The notes: generated by a model from the letters alone, not told the origin. Shown: positions 1 through 7,739, counted from the first letter of the stretch. The stretch is 24,116 nt of DNA from Geobacter sp. UBA4074 (GCA_002383415.1 DFYU01000082.1:4658-28773); one strand, 5' to 3'. Made by a program: numbers and translations.

Positions 1-308
1 ATCTTGACCACCAGCCGCAGGTTGGATTCGATCATCTTGTTGCGGGCAGCGTGGTCGCCCTGTTCCACCTTGCGGGCCAGTTCTTTTTCGCCCTCAGGGG
101 TCAAAAGCGGTGTCTTCTGGATGTCACGCAGGTAGATTTTGATAGCGTCATCGAGGTGTTCTGCTTCGGGCAACGGCAGCTCTTCAGCGCTGGTCTCTTC
201 CTCATCCGCTTCAGCCTCGGCCTCGGCGGCAAAGTCGAGGGGCGGCTCCTGCTCATCAAGAGCTGGTACCAGCAGTTCCGGTTCGTTGTAGCTTGCAGAG
301 CGGCTCAT
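1..308 (-). CDS. rpoS: RNA polymerase sigma factor RpoS, N-terminal part (truncated by window edge)
   Basis: Translating the minus strand from the ATG at 308 gives about 102 residues. An acidic N-terminal tail rich in Glu and Ala is followed by DDAIKIYLRDIQKTPLLTP and then EGEKELARKVEQGD. These match sigma-70 region 1.2, and the frame enters region 2.1 (NKMIESNLRLVVK) as it leaves the window. This is the arrangement of the stationary-phase/general stress sigma factor RpoS, which directs core RNA polymerase to stress promoters. The Shine-Dalgarno site AAGGAG overlaps the pcm stop codon (TAAGGAG), so rpoS is probably translationally coupled to pcm. The surE-pcm-rpoS order is well known in proteobacteria and supports RpoS over other group 2 sigma factors. 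The C-terminal domains that would prove it lie outside the window. Confidence 0.93.
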   Translation of the reverse strand, partial: MSRSASYNEPELLVPALDEQEPPLDFAAEAEAEADEEETSAEELPLPEAEHLDDAIKIYLRDIQKTPLLTPEGEKELARKVEQGDHAARNKMIESNLRLVVK

Positions 309-318
309 GCGTTTCTCC

Positions 319-972
319 TTAGGCAGCGGTTTGCCAGCCCTGCTGGCCAATCAACGGCACAAAGCGGCAGCCAACACCGGTTTCGCTGGTCAGGCTGCCG
401 TCGGCTTGCTTGCGAATCCGCAGGATGGTCTGGTTGGCCGCGTCGCCCACCGGGATCACCAGACGACCACCGGGAGCCAGTTGCTGAGCCAGGGCCTCCG
501 GCACGGCCGGTGCGCCGGCGGTCACCAGAATGGCGTCGAAGGGCGCCTCCTCGGGCCAGCCCAGGGTGCCGTCCCCCACCTTGATGTTGACGTTGAGCAG
601 GTGCAGCGCGTCCAACACCTTGCGGGCCTGCATGGCCAGCGGGCGAATCCGTTCAATGGTCCAGACCCGGCGGCAGAGCGAGGCCAGCACGGCGGTCTGG
701 TAGCCGGAGCCGGTGCCGATCTCCAGCACGTGGTCCTGGGCTTTCAGTTCCAAGAGCTCGCTCATCAGGGCCACCATATACGGTTGGGAGATGGTCTGCT
801 TTTCGCCGATCGGCAGGGCGCCGTCGCTGTAGGCCTGATCGGCCATGGCTTCCTGGACGAACAGGTGGCGCGGAATCTTGAGCAGGGTCTCGATCACCCG
901 CGGTGAACTGATGCCGCGCGCAATGATCTGTTCCTGTACCATCCGTTTACGGGCTAACTCAAAACGTTTCAA
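319..972 (-). CDS. pcm: Protein-L-isoaspartate O-methyltransferase
   Basis: A 217-residue cytosolic enzyme that uses S-adenosylmethionine to methylate abnormal L-isoaspartyl residues, starting repair of aged proteins. The PCMT signature is clear: ALPIGEKQTISQPYMVA near residues 52-68, then the SAM-binding loop LEIGTGSGYQTAVL near 83-96, followed by PFDAILVTAGAP and the C-terminal RFVPL. Length agrees with the family. The open frame continues upstream to a TTG at 984. I prefer the TTG at 972 because GGGAGGGG lies just upstream of it and the resulting N-terminus (LKRFELARKRMV) has the usual family length. The ATG at 942 is a third possibility. The gene lies 64 bases after surE and 10 bases before rpoS, in one apparent operon. 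Confidence 0.93.
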   Translation of the reverse strand: MKRFELARKRMVQEQIIARGISSPRVIETLLKIPRHLFVQEAMADQAYSDGALPIGEKQTISQPYMVALMSELLELKAQDHVLEIGTGSGYQTAVLASLCRRVWTIERIRPLAMQARKVLDALHLLNVNIKVGDGTLGWPEEAPFDAILVTAGAPAVPEALAQQLAPGGRLVIPVGDAANQTILRIRKQADGSLTSETGVGCRFVPLIGQQGWQTAA

Positions 973-1036
973 TGCCCCTCCCAAGGCCCGGATTCAGGGG
1001 GCATACGATAGCAGAGCAGCGGTCCGTTGTCCAGTG

Positions 1037-1789
1037 TCATGGGGCCCCGAACTGCCATGCCTGCAGGGCCTGCATACTGCGATAATTGGTCAGATCGAGA
1101 TGCAGCGGGGTAACCGAGACATGGCCCAACCCCACGGCGTGAAAATCGGTGCCTTCGTCATCCAGGAAGCTGGGCTCCTCGCTGCCGATCCAGAAGTATT
1201 TGCGGCCCCGAGGATCGATCTTGTCGATGATCTTGCCAACAAAGGAGCGTTTGCCCTGGCGGGTGATCCGTACCGGTTTGATCTGGTCATAGGGCAGGTT
1301 GGGGACGTTGACGTTTAAGAAGGTGTCATCCGGCAGGCGGTTGCGGGTCAACTCGGTTGCAACCTGCAACGCGACGCGGGCCGCGTCGCTAAAGTGTTCG
1401 CTGGGGCCGTAGGTGGCCAGCGATACGGCGATGGCGGGAATGCCCATCAGGTTGGCCTCCATGGCGGCGGCCACGGTGCCGGAATAGGTGATGTCATCCC
1501 CCAGGTTAGCGCCGTGGTTGATGCCGGAGACCACCAGGTCGGGCGGCGCGTCCAGCAGGCTGTGGATGCCCATGTTGACGCAGTCGGTGGGGGTGCCGTC
1601 CACCGCGAACCAGCCGGGCCGCAGCTCAAACACCCGTAACGGTGAATGCAGCGTCAGCGAGTGGCCGGCAGCGCTACGCTCACGGTCCGGCGCCACCACG
1701 GTCACATCGCCCAGTGTCTGCAGCGCCTCGGCCAGGGCCTTGATGCCCGGCGCGGCGATGCCGTCGTCGTTGGTTACGAGAATCTTCAT
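1037..1789 (-). CDS. surE: 5'/3'-nucleotidase SurE
   Basis: A 250-residue metal-dependent nucleoside monophosphate phosphatase, cytosolic and linked to stationary-phase survival. The family fold is marked by the N-terminal MKILVTNDDGI, whose two Asp residues bind metal, by APDRERSAAGHSLT near residues 34-47, and by the hallmark VSGINHGANLGDDITYSGT near residues 87-105. Length is typical. The ATG at 1789 is preceded by an AGGGG Shine-Dalgarno about nine bases upstream. It is first gene of the minus-strand surE-pcm-rpoS cluster and shares a divergent control region with the oxidoreductase gene to its right. Confidence 0.97.
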   Translation of the reverse strand: MKILVTNDDGIAAPGIKALAEALQTLGDVTVVAPDRERSAAGHSLTLHSPLRVFELRPGWFAVDGTPTDCVNMGIHSLLDAPPDLVVSGINHGANLGDDITYSGTVAAAMEANLMGIPAIAVSLATYGPSEHFSDAARVALQVATELTRNRLPDDTFLNVNVPNLPYDQIKPVRITRQGKRSFVGKIIDKIDPRGRKYFWIGSEEPSFLDDEGTDFHAVGLGHVSVTPLHLDLTNYRSMQALQAWQFGAP

Positions 1790-1815
1790 GGTTGAAACCC
1801 CTGTGGAATGCGGCG

Positions 1816-1844
1816 GTTATGGCAGAAAACAGCCATAAAATCAA
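1816..1844 (-). promoter_or_regulatory. Candidate sigma-70 promoter for surE-pcm-rpoS
   Basis: On the minus strand, TTGATT (1844-1839) and CATAAC (1821-1816) are 17 bases apart, each matching four of six consensus positions. The predicted start leaves a leader of about 20 bases before surE. The inverted repeat at 1817-1838 lies over the spacer and the -10, which would suit a regulator. The promoter is predicted by eye only. Confidence 0.5.
1817..1838. repeat. Inverted repeat over the surE promoter spacer
   Basis: TTATGGC (1817-1823) and GCCATAA (1832-1838) form perfect 7-bp arms around an 8-base A-rich centre. It covers the -10 and spacer of the predicted surE promoter. An operator is plausible; a short RNA hairpin is the alternative. 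No regulator gene adjoins it. Confidence 0.5.
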
Positions 1845-1863
1845 GGGTGCAGGCGGCTATTTA

Positions 1864-1896
1864 ACGGTTTACAAACCGTGCGCAAGCGGGTAAATT
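1864..1896 (+). promoter_or_regulatory. Promoter with palindromic operator upstream of the oxidoreductase gene
   Basis: A 16-bp dyad, ACGGTTT-AC-AAACCGT, occupies 1864-1879. A promoter-like pair, TTTACA (1868-1873) and TAAATT (1891-1896), has a 17-base spacer, so the dyad covers the -35 element. This geometry is typical of repressor control by a dimeric HTH protein such as a TetR- or MarR-family member; that assignment is inference. The predicted transcript start near 1903 leaves a leader of about 42 bases. Confidence 0.5.
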
Positions 1897-1944
1897 GGCA
1901 TCGTGCAATTTCAGAACAACATTTTGTTTGGGAGGATACAGCGT

Positions 1945-2931
1945 ATGAAGGCAGTGTTGATGGATGGTTTCGGCGGGGTAGAGGTACTCAAGGTGGGCGA
2001 GCTGGAAACACCGGTTCCCGGCGAAGGGCAGGTGCTGGTGAAGGTCTATGCCACCACCGTCAACCGCCCCGATCTGGTGCAGCGCGAAGGCAAGTATCCG
2101 CCACCGCCGGGCGACTCCGAGATCCTGGGCCTGGAAGTGGCCGGCACCATTGAGGCGTTGGGTGCAGGTGTTGCCGGCTGGAAGGTGGGCGACCGGGTGA
2201 TGTCGCTGGTGGGAGGCGGCGCCTACGCCGAGTACGCCGTGGCCTATGCCAGCCACCTGATGCCGATCCCGGAGGGTATGAGCTTTGAGGAGGCGGCCTG
2301 CGTCTGCGAATCCTACATTACCGCCTTCTCCAACCTGTTCATGATCGGTGGCCTCAAGGACAACAATACCACCATCATCCATGGCGGCGGCGGCGGGGTC
2401 AACATGGCCGGGGTGCAGCTCTGCAAGGCGCTGGTGCCCAATACCAAGATCATCGTCACTGCCCACCCCAGCAAGATCGAGCGGGTCAAGGGGATGGGGG
2501 TCGATCTGGTGATCGATTACACCACCACCCCCGACTTCGCCGAGGCGGTCAAGGAGTTCACCAACAAGAAGGGGGCCGATGTGATCCTCGACCATGTTGG
2601 CGCCAAGTACCTGGCCCCCAACATGAACTCGCTGGCCTATGCCGGCCGGCTGGTGATCATCGGCATCATCAGCGGTATCAAGGCCGAGCTGAACCTGGCC
2701 CTGATGATGGTCAAGCGCCAGCAGATTATCGGTTCCGTACTGCGTTCACGGCCGGTCAAGGATAAGGCCGCCATCGTGGCCGAGTTCACCAAGACGGCCC
2801 TGCCCAAGTTCGCCGATCGCACCATCGTGCCGATCATCGAGCAGGTCTTCACCATCGATCAGGTGGTGGAGGCCCATCGCATGATGGAAGAGGATAAGCA
2901 TTTCGGTAAGATCGTTTTAAAGATCCAGTAG
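1945..2931 (+). CDS. NAD(P)H:quinone oxidoreductase-like protein, PIG3/zeta-crystallin type MDR
   Basis: A 328-residue zinc-free medium-chain dehydrogenase/reductase, probably an NADPH-dependent quinone or enone reductase in the cytosol. The N-terminal catalytic fold contains VNRPDLVQREGKYPPPPG (residues 39-56), characteristic of the p53-inducible PIG3/QOR branch, and GLEVAGTIEALG. The Rossmann domain has HGGGGGVNMAG (146-156). The C-terminal EEDKHFGKIVLKI is typical of these reductases. No structural-zinc cysteine cluster is seen. The frame opens earlier, at 1903, but the ATG at 1945 has a GGGAGG Shine-Dalgarno at 1930-1935 and begins at the usual family N-terminus (MKAV). It is followed after three bases by the YkgJ-type gene. 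The physiological substrate cannot be told from sequence. Confidence 0.9.
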   Translation: MKAVLMDGFGGVEVLKVGELETPVPGEGQVLVKVYATTVNRPDLVQREGKYPPPPGDSEILGLEVAGTIEALGAGVAGWKVGDRVMSLVGGGAYAEYAVAYASHLMPIPEGMSFEEAACVCESYITAFSNLFMIGGLKDNNTTIIHGGGGGVNMAGVQLCKALVPNTKIIVTAHPSKIERVKGMGVDLVIDYTTTPDFAEAVKEFTNKKGADVILDHVGAKYLAPNMNSLAYAGRLVIIGIISGIKAELNLALMMVKRQQIIGSVLRSRPVKDKAAIVAEFTKTALPKFADRTIVPIIEQVFTIDQVVEAHRMMEEDKHFGKIVLKIQ

Positions 2932-2934
2932 CCA

Positions 2935-3459
2935 ATGACTGACCCACTGGCAAATTACCGCAGTCTGTTGGCCAAGGTGGACGACCTCTGCCGGGGGATC
3001 GAAGATCGCCTGGGGGATGCCATCACCTGCCATGCCGGCTGTTCCTCCTGCTGCCTGGCCATCTCGGTCTTTCCGGTGGAGGCGGTGGCCATGATCGCAG
3101 CTGCCGACCGGCTACCGGCTGAGGAGTTACAACAGTTAAAGGACCATCTGGCGGCCTGGTCGCCGGAGGACGAGTATTGTCCTCTGCTTGCGGGCGAGCG
3201 GTGCCTGCTGTACGAGGCGCGGCCGATCATCTGCCGTACCCACGGTCTGCCGATCCTGCTGGTGCAAGGGGAAGAGCGGCGGATTGACGTCTGTCCCAAA
3301 AACTGCCAGGGGATCGATCATCTGCCCGGCGAGGCGGTGCTGGACCTGGAGCGGTTGAACACCCTGCTGGCGGCGGTCAACGCCCTCTACCTGCGGGAAT
3401 TCGGCATCCGGCTGCCGGAACGGATTCCGATCAGCCAGTTGGCGGAGATGCTGCCCTGA
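2935..3459 (+). CDS. YkgJ family cysteine-cluster protein
   Basis: A 174-residue protein of the YkgJ-type family (zinc- or iron-chelating Cys cluster). Conserved cysteines sit at C32, C36, C39 and C40 (CHAGCSSCC), then C82, C90, C100, C120 and C124, with the typical stretch YEARPIICRTHGLP (residues 93-106). These probably bind a metal or Fe-S cluster. The biochemical role of the family is not established. It follows the oxidoreductase stop codon by three bases, so the two are almost certainly co-transcribed and translationally coupled; no strong separate Shine-Dalgarno is visible. The terminator at 3465 ends the pair. Confidence 0.88.
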   Translation: MTDPLANYRSLLAKVDDLCRGIEDRLGDAITCHAGCSSCCLAISVFPVEAVAMIAAADRLPAEELQQLKDHLAAWSPEDEYCPLLAGERCLLYEARPIICRTHGLPILLVQGEERRIDVCPKNCQGIDHLPGEAVLDLERLNTLLAAVNALYLREFGIRLPERIPISQLAEMLP

Positions 3460-3464
3460 AAGAG

Positions 3465-3496
3465 AAACGGGACGGTCGTGATGACCGTCCCGTTTT
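3465..3496. terminator. Bidirectional intrinsic terminator between convergent genes
   Basis: A perfect 13-bp stem (3465-3477 with 3483-3495) has a 5-base loop, GTGAT. It has a T-run on the plus side and an A-run on its left, so it can act in both directions. It lies six bases after the YkgJ gene stop and 24 bases from the end of the convergent MuiA-type gene. Confidence 0.92.
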
Positions 3497-3519
3497 GTGC
3501 GTCGTGCATCGACTCGATC

Positions 3520-5175
3520 TTACAGCCCGGTTATCTCGCGGTCCTTGGGATATTCCACCACGATTTCATAGCTGAACTCCTTCTTTTCACCTGCCGCCAG
3601 CGGCAGTTTCCAGAGCAGCGTGCCGTCATCCTTTTTCTCGCTGGGCTGCAGCGTTACGTTTTCCAGGCTGACCGTGATCTCGTTGTCCCCGGCCAGGGGC
3701 AGTTGATCCTTGATGCTGAGGGTCTGGGGCTGCTTGCGGAAGTTGGTCGCCTCAAGCCGGTAGCGGTAGCCCATCCTGTTTTTACCGAACAGGCCCGCCT
3801 CCTTGTGCTGTTTCAGTTCCTCCCGTTTAACCGTCAGCTGATCGTCACTGCCGAAGGGCAGGGTGAACTTCTCGCCCACCGCCACCTGCTTCATGGCGGC
3901 ACTGCCGGTAAAGGTGTTGCCGGTGAAGATCCTGATCTGCCCCGGCAACAGCGGATACCCGGCCTGGTTGACCAGCTCGGCCGACAGGTAGACCGTCTGG
4001 TTCAGCTTGGGCACTGCCAGATAGTTGGTGCTGACCGGCAGTGTGCTGATTGCAATCACGCTGCTCTGCAGGCTGCCGTCACTGGCCACATCCACCGGCT
4101 TGGGGATCACAAAGCTGACCGAGGTGCCCTCGCTGGCCAGCTGGGCGGTCTGGACAGCAGCCGGTGCTGCTTCTGGTTCTTCTTCCGGCGCCGCTGCAGC
4201 CAGCGCCCGGTCATCCAGTTCCATCAACGTCGATTTGGCCCGGCTTTCGTAATAACGAGGAGCCGGGGCCGGTGGCGGTGGACGCCAGAAGGCGATCCGC
4301 CAGGGATGCAGCTCAGGTGGCGCGCCGCCACTGGCCGGGCGGGCCGTGGAAAGGGTCAGTGCCACATGATTCCAATCCTCGCCGGTCTGCTGATGTACCT
4401 GGGCCCGGTAGGTCAGCTGGGCGCTGCCGCCATCTGGCATCAGGCGGACATCGTAGGCCGGCGTCCAGCTGGCCCGGCCAACCACGCCGGACAGGTTGAG
4501 GGTGAAGCTGCCTTCGCGGCTCACCTCCAGGGTCACTTCCGCCGTCTTCATTTCTTTGCGCAGCGAGCCGGTGGCCTCGCGCAGTTCCCGCCGCAGGGCG
4601 TCGATCTTTTTCTTCAGCTGCAGCTTGTCGTTTTCGATATCAAGCGACTGCTCTTCCACCTTGGCGATACCGGAGGCCACAAAGCCGGCCGCATCCTGCA
4701 GTTCTGCCGAGGTGGGCCTGCCGATGGCCAGCTCTTTGGAGAGCCGGTCGCCCCAGGCCACACGGATCGATTCCAGGAAGGCTTTCTGGGCGCTCAGGCC
4801 TGCCTTTTTCGCGTCCAGTCCGCCCAACTTGCGTTCAAGGACACGAATCTCCTCCTCCAGTTCCTTGGCCCGTTTTTCAGCGGTCTGCTCCAGAAACCTG
4901 CGCTTGATCTCGACGCCGGCAATGGTGGCCCGTGCCGTGCCGCTGCCCTCCACCCGGATCGAATCGTCCTGCAACAGCACCGGCAGCCCTTCCAGGACCA
5001 CGATCTGGGTGCCGGCTTTCAGGTTGAGGGTAGCACTGCGCATGGTCTGGGCCCGGTCCTGATAGACCGTGACCGCGGTGATGCGGGGGGTGAGTGCACT
5101 CCGCTGGGGTGTCGCCGCCAGTGACAGGGCCGGCGTTGCCAGGGCCAGCAACAGCAGGATGGGTATGATCTGCAT
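3520..5175 (-). CDS. Mucoidy inhibitor MuiA family protein (DUF4140/DUF4139), secreted
   Basis: A 551-residue protein with a Sec-type signal peptide (MQIIPILLLLALATPALSLAA, cleavage near residue 21). Next comes an N-terminal DUF4140-like beta domain (VTVYQDRAQTMRSATLNL, about 35-52) and a long charged coiled coil at about 100-205. The C-terminal DUF4139 domain contains SYTPAYDVRL-like SWTPAYDVRL and ends with EYPKDREITGL. A low-complexity Pro/Ala stretch (PPPPAPAPRYYESRAK) joins the halves. Family members are linked to exopolysaccharide/mucoid phenotypes, but no biochemical activity is established. A GGGAGG Shine-Dalgarno precedes the ATG at 5175. It has its own candidate promoter, though read-through from rluA is possible. 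Confidence 0.88.
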   Translation of the reverse strand: MQIIPILLLLALATPALSLAATPQRSALTPRITAVTVYQDRAQTMRSATLNLKAGTQIVVLEGLPVLLQDDSIRVEGSGTARATIAGVEIKRRFLEQTAEKRAKELEEEIRVLERKLGGLDAKKAGLSAQKAFLESIRVAWGDRLSKELAIGRPTSAELQDAAGFVASGIAKVEEQSLDIENDKLQLKKKIDALRRELREATGSLRKEMKTAEVTLEVSREGSFTLNLSGVVGRASWTPAYDVRLMPDGGSAQLTYRAQVHQQTGEDWNHVALTLSTARPASGGAPPELHPWRIAFWRPPPPAPAPRYYESRAKSTLMELDDRALAAAAPEEEPEAAPAAVQTAQLASEGTSVSFVIPKPVDVASDGSLQSSVIAISTLPVSTNYLAVPKLNQTVYLSAELVNQAGYPLLPGQIRIFTGNTFTGSAAMKQVAVGEKFTLPFGSDDQLTVKREELKQHKEAGLFGKNRMGYRYRLEATNFRKQPQTLSIKDQLPLAGDNEITVSLENVTLQPSEKKDDGTLLWKLPLAAGEKKEFSYEIVVEYPKDREITGL

Positions 5176-5206
5176 GGTGAACCTCCCTTGGGGATCGGTA
5201 GGGAGA

Positions 5207-5235
5207 AGTATAGCAGGGTTACGCGCGATTGCCAG
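5207..5235 (-). promoter_or_regulatory. Candidate sigma-70 promoter for the MuiA-type gene
   Basis: On the minus strand CTGGCA (5235-5230) and TATACT (5212-5207) are 17 bases apart, matching four and five of six consensus positions. The leader would be about 25 bases and carries the Shine-Dalgarno of the gene starting at 5175. Confidence 0.6.
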
Positions 5236-5244
5236 CGGCAGTGA

Positions 5245-6138
5245 TCAGCGTCGGGTGAGCTCGGTAAGCAGCTGCATCAGAGCCGTTTCAGTCAGGCCGC
5301 AGCGTTCAAGGACCAGATCGCGCAGGGCAGCGGGCAGCGGCGCGCAGATGGTCAGCTGCCGCTGTTCGGTGGGGTGCTGCAGCATGGTACGGAATGAGTG
5401 CAGGGCGATGCCCGGCAGCGACGGCAGGGGGACGGCGTTGTAACGCTTGTCGCCCACCACCGGATGGCCCACCAGCGACAGATGGCGGCGGATCTGGTGG
5501 GTGCGGCCGCTGACCGGTTCCACCAGGAGCAAGGAGTTGTGCCTGCCTGCGGCAAGGCACTGGTAGCGGCTTAGAGACTGTTTGCCGTCCAGGTCGGCAT
5601 CGATCTCGCCCGAGCCCTCCAGCCGGCCTTCAACCACGGTCAGGTAGCATTTGTCCAGCCCCTCTTCCTTGACTTGCCGGCCCAGCATACCGGCGTTGCT
5701 GGAGCTGGTGGCCAGCAGCACCACGCCGGAGGTGCCGCGGTCCAGGCGGTTGACCGGATAGGCGCGGGCCGGGTGGTTGCTCCGTTTCTCTAACCAGGCC
5801 GAGACCAGATCCACCAGGTTCTCGTCCACCTCGGCCGCCGGGTGCATGGCCAGGCCGGCCGGTTTGTTAAGCACCAGCAGGCGGTCGTCTTGCCAGAGCA
5901 GATCCAAGACAGGCCGCTTGCCCTGCAGCAGGCCGGTAACGGAGGAGCTTTCCTTTAACATGATCTGATCGCCTGCCTGGAGCAGGGTGTCAGCAGCGGC
6001 AGGGTCGCCATTCAGGCGGCAGGCGTTTGATTTGATCAGCTTGCGGCAATAGGCCGGCTGGGCAGCCGGCAGCAGCCGCTGCAGGTAACTTTCAAGCCGG
6101 CGGCAGTGGTCGTCGGGGGTGACGCTGTAGCTGAGCAT
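5245..6138 (-). CDS. RluA family RNA pseudouridine synthase
   Basis: A 297-residue enzyme predicted to isomerise uridine to pseudouridine in rRNA or tRNA. An S4-like RNA-binding segment lies at residues 12-62 (RRLESYLQRLLP ... RLNGDPA). The catalytic domain has LLVLNKPAGLAMHP (87-100), the signature PVNRLDRGTSGVVLLA (128-143) with catalytic Asp133, and SGRTHQIRRHL further on. Length is normal for RluA/RluC/RluD relatives. The exact target site cannot be assigned. It starts four bases after the DUF6485-type gene, at the end of the hisI-hisG operon. Confidence 0.93.
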   Translation of the reverse strand: MLSYSVTPDDHCRRLESYLQRLLPAAQPAYCRKLIKSNACRLNGDPAAADTLLQAGDQIMLKESSSVTGLLQGKRPVLDLLWQDDRLLVLNKPAGLAMHPAAEVDENLVDLVSAWLEKRSNHPARAYPVNRLDRGTSGVVLLATSSSNAGMLGRQVKEEGLDKCYLTVVEGRLEGSGEIDADLDGKQSLSRYQCLAAGRHNSLLLVEPVSGRTHQIRRHLSLVGHPVVGDKRYNAVPLPSLPGIALHSFRTMLQHPTEQRQLTICAPLPAALRDLVLERCGLTETALMQLLTELTRR

Positions 6139-6142
6139 CGCG

Positions 6143-6340
6143 TTACTGCCCGATGCCGCGGTCGCGCATCAGATGCTGCAGCGAGCGGTCGTAGCTGCGT
6201 TCACCTTCGGCGGTGAACAGGCAGGCCGTGGCTTCACCCCGTTCGCGGTGATAGGCCACGCACTGGCAGCAGTTGCCTCGGCGGGGACAGCCGGGGTAGG
6301 TACAGCGACAGTTTTCGCCGGTGCGGTCGCAGGCTGGCAT
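6143..6340 (-). CDS. Small Cys-rich DUF6485-type protein
   Basis: A 65-residue cytosolic protein: MPACDRTGENCRC, then TYPGCPRRGNCCQCVAYHR, ACLF and SYDRS. The spacing of cysteines (positions 4, 11, 13, 18, 24, 25 and 27) and the trailing ACLF...YDRS motif match my memory of the small DUF6485 proteins common in Geobacter relatives. Function is unknown and metal binding is likely. The open frame extends upstream to 6532, but that part lies antisense-in-frame within hisG. The ATG at 6340 is chosen because AAGGGG precedes it and it starts 13 bases after the hisG stop. Confidence 0.8.
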   Translation of the reverse strand: MPACDRTGENCRCTYPGCPRRGNCCQCVAYHRERGEATACLFTAEGERSYDRSLQHLMRDRGIGQ

Positions 6341-6353
6341 AGTGGCCCCTTTG

Positions 6354-7229
6354 TCAGATGATCTTGCTGAGCGGGTATTCGATGATCCCTTCGGCCCCCA
6401 ACCGGAGCAGTTCCGGTACAATCCGGCGCACCTCTTTTTCCGGCAAGACACTCTCGATGGAGACCCAGTCCGATTTGTAGAGGTGCGAGACCGTGGGCGC
6501 CTTTTGGCTGGGCAGTATGCCGGTGATGCCATCCACCCGGTCGGCCGGGGCGTTCATCTTGAGGCCCACCATCCCTTCGGCCCGCAGGGTCGAGTTGAGC
6601 AGGGTGGCGATCTGTTCGATCTTGGCCCGCTTCCAGGGGTCGTTCCAGGCGGCCTTGTTGACCACCATCACCGGCACCGACTCCATCAGGTCGCAGACGA
6701 TCCGCAGGTTGTTGGCCCGGATGGTGGAGCCGGTCTCGGTTACCTCTACGATGGCGTCGCACAGGCCGTCCACCACCTTGGCCTCGGTGGCCCCCCACGA
6801 AAACTCGACATTGACGTCGATGTTGCGCTCCTTGAAGTAGCGCTTGGTGAACGCTACCAACTCAGTGGAGATGGTGGCGCCCTGCAGGTCTTCCGGCTTC
6901 TGCACCTGGGAATCCTGTGCCACCACCAGCACCCAGCGCACCGGCCGGCGGGAGACCTTGGAGTAGACCATCTCGCAGACCTCAACCACGTCGGAGTCGT
7001 TCTCACGAATCCAGTCGCGGCCGGCGATCCCCACGTCGATGGTGCCGCGCTCAACGTACTTGCCCATCTCCTGGGGCCGGATCAGGTGGCACTTCATCTC
7101 AGCGTCGTCGATGGTGGGGAAATAGCTGCGCGACGAGATGCCGATCTGCCAGCCGGCCTGTTTGAACAGGTCGACGGTGGCCTCCTCCAGGCTGCCTTTG
7201 GGGATGCCGAAGCGCAGGACGGTGTTCAT
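6354..7229 (-). CDS. hisG: ATP phosphoribosyltransferase, long form
   Basis: A 291-residue enzyme that condenses ATP and PRPP, the first committed step of histidine synthesis. It has the N-terminal LRFGIPKGSLEEATVDLF, then GTIDVGIAGRDWI (near 63-75) and the phosphate-binding signature GATEAKVVDGLCDAIVEVTE (starting near 142). The C-terminal region of about 75 residues (ISTELV... to GAEGIIEYPLSKII) corresponds to the ACT-like regulatory domain of hexameric long-form HisG, which is feedback inhibited by histidine and needs no HisZ. The ATG at 7229 overlaps the hisI stop codon by four bases; the frame opens upstream but MNTVLRFG is the family start. Confidence 0.95.
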   Translation of the reverse strand: MNTVLRFGIPKGSLEEATVDLFKQAGWQIGISSRSYFPTIDDAEMKCHLIRPQEMGKYVERGTIDVGIAGRDWIRENDSDVVEVCEMVYSKVSRRPVRWVLVVAQDSQVQKPEDLQGATISTELVAFTKRYFKERNIDVNVEFSWGATEAKVVDGLCDAIVEVTETGSTIRANNLRIVCDLMESVPVMVVNKAAWNDPWKRAKIEQIATLLNSTLRAEGMVGLKMNAPADRVDGITGILPSQKAPTVSHLYKSDWVSIESVLPEKEVRRIVPELLRLGAEGIIEYPLSKII

Positions 7230-7603
7230 TGTTTGTAGACCTCCGCGGGATCGAACAAGGGGTTGGAGTGTTCCACCCACTGGCCGTTCTCCCATTTGAC
7301 GTAGAAGCAGCTGCGGTTGCCGGTGTGGCAGGCGGCCGGACCGTTCTGCTTGACCTTGATCACCACGCTGTCGGCGTCGCAGTCGGTCAGCACCTCGATC
7401 ACCTCCTGGGTATTGCCCGACTCCTCGCCCTTCATCCAGTACTTGTTGCGGGTGCGGCTGAAGAACCAGGTCTTGCCGTCTTTCAGGGTCAGGTCGAGGG
7501 TCTTTTTGTCCATGAAGGCCACCATCAGCACCTCGCCATTTTCGTAATCCTGGATGATGGCCGGGATCAGGCCGCCCATCTTGTCAAAGTTGATCTCGAT
7601 CAT
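7226..7603 (-). CDS. hisI: Phosphoribosyl-AMP cyclohydrolase
   Basis: A 125-residue stand-alone HisI that opens the adenine ring of phosphoribosyl-AMP in histidine synthesis. Diagnostic residues are WFFSRTRNKYWMKGEESGNTQ (about 46-66, the active-site segment), DCDADSVV (74-81, Mg site) and ACHTGNRSCF (91-100). C75, C92 and C99 are the zinc ligands. There is no fused HisE domain. An ATG at 7603 with a strong AGGAGG 11 bases upstream is chosen; the longer open frame to 7750 runs through the promoter. The stop overlaps the hisG start (ATGA). Confidence 0.96.
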   Translation of the reverse strand: MIEINFDKMGGLIPAIIQDYENGEVLMVAFMDKKTLDLTLKDGKTWFFSRTRNKYWMKGEESGNTQEVIEVLTDCDADSVVIKVKQNGPAACHTGNRSCFYVKWENGQWVEHSNPLFDPAEVYKQ

Positions 7604-7635
7604 AACGTTGCCGCCCTCCTGGTATAGATCGCGGC

Positions 7636-7664
7636 AGTATAGGGGCTGGCAGGTGAAAAAGCAA
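7636..7664 (-). promoter_or_regulatory. Candidate sigma-70 promoter for hisI-hisG operon
   Basis: On the minus strand TTGCTT (7664-7659) and TATACT (7641-7636) are 17 bases apart. The predicted start gives a leader of about 26 bases with the AGGAGG of hisI. No leader peptide or His-codon attenuator is visible upstream. Confidence 0.65.
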
Positions 7665-7711
7665 GCCTGCGGCAGAGTGCCCCGGCTTTGGTTGCCGGCG
7701 TGATTAGCCGT

Positions 7712-7739
7712 TTGTTTTGCAACGGTTTTACGGTATAAG
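7712..7739 (+). promoter_or_regulatory. Weak candidate promoter for the chemoreceptor gene
   Basis: TTGTTT (7712-7717) and TATAAG (7734-7739) are 16 bases apart. It is divergent from the hisI promoter. The -35 is poor, and I see no sigma-28 flagellar consensus. Confidence 0.35.

Noticed and set aside
3478..5124. 548-codon plus-strand open frame opposite the MuiA-type gene
   Set aside because: It lacks a recognisable domain, and its protein is rich in Gln, His and Arg, as expected for the antisense shadow of a GC-rich gene. The minus-strand frame has a signal peptide, domain motifs and a good ribosome site.
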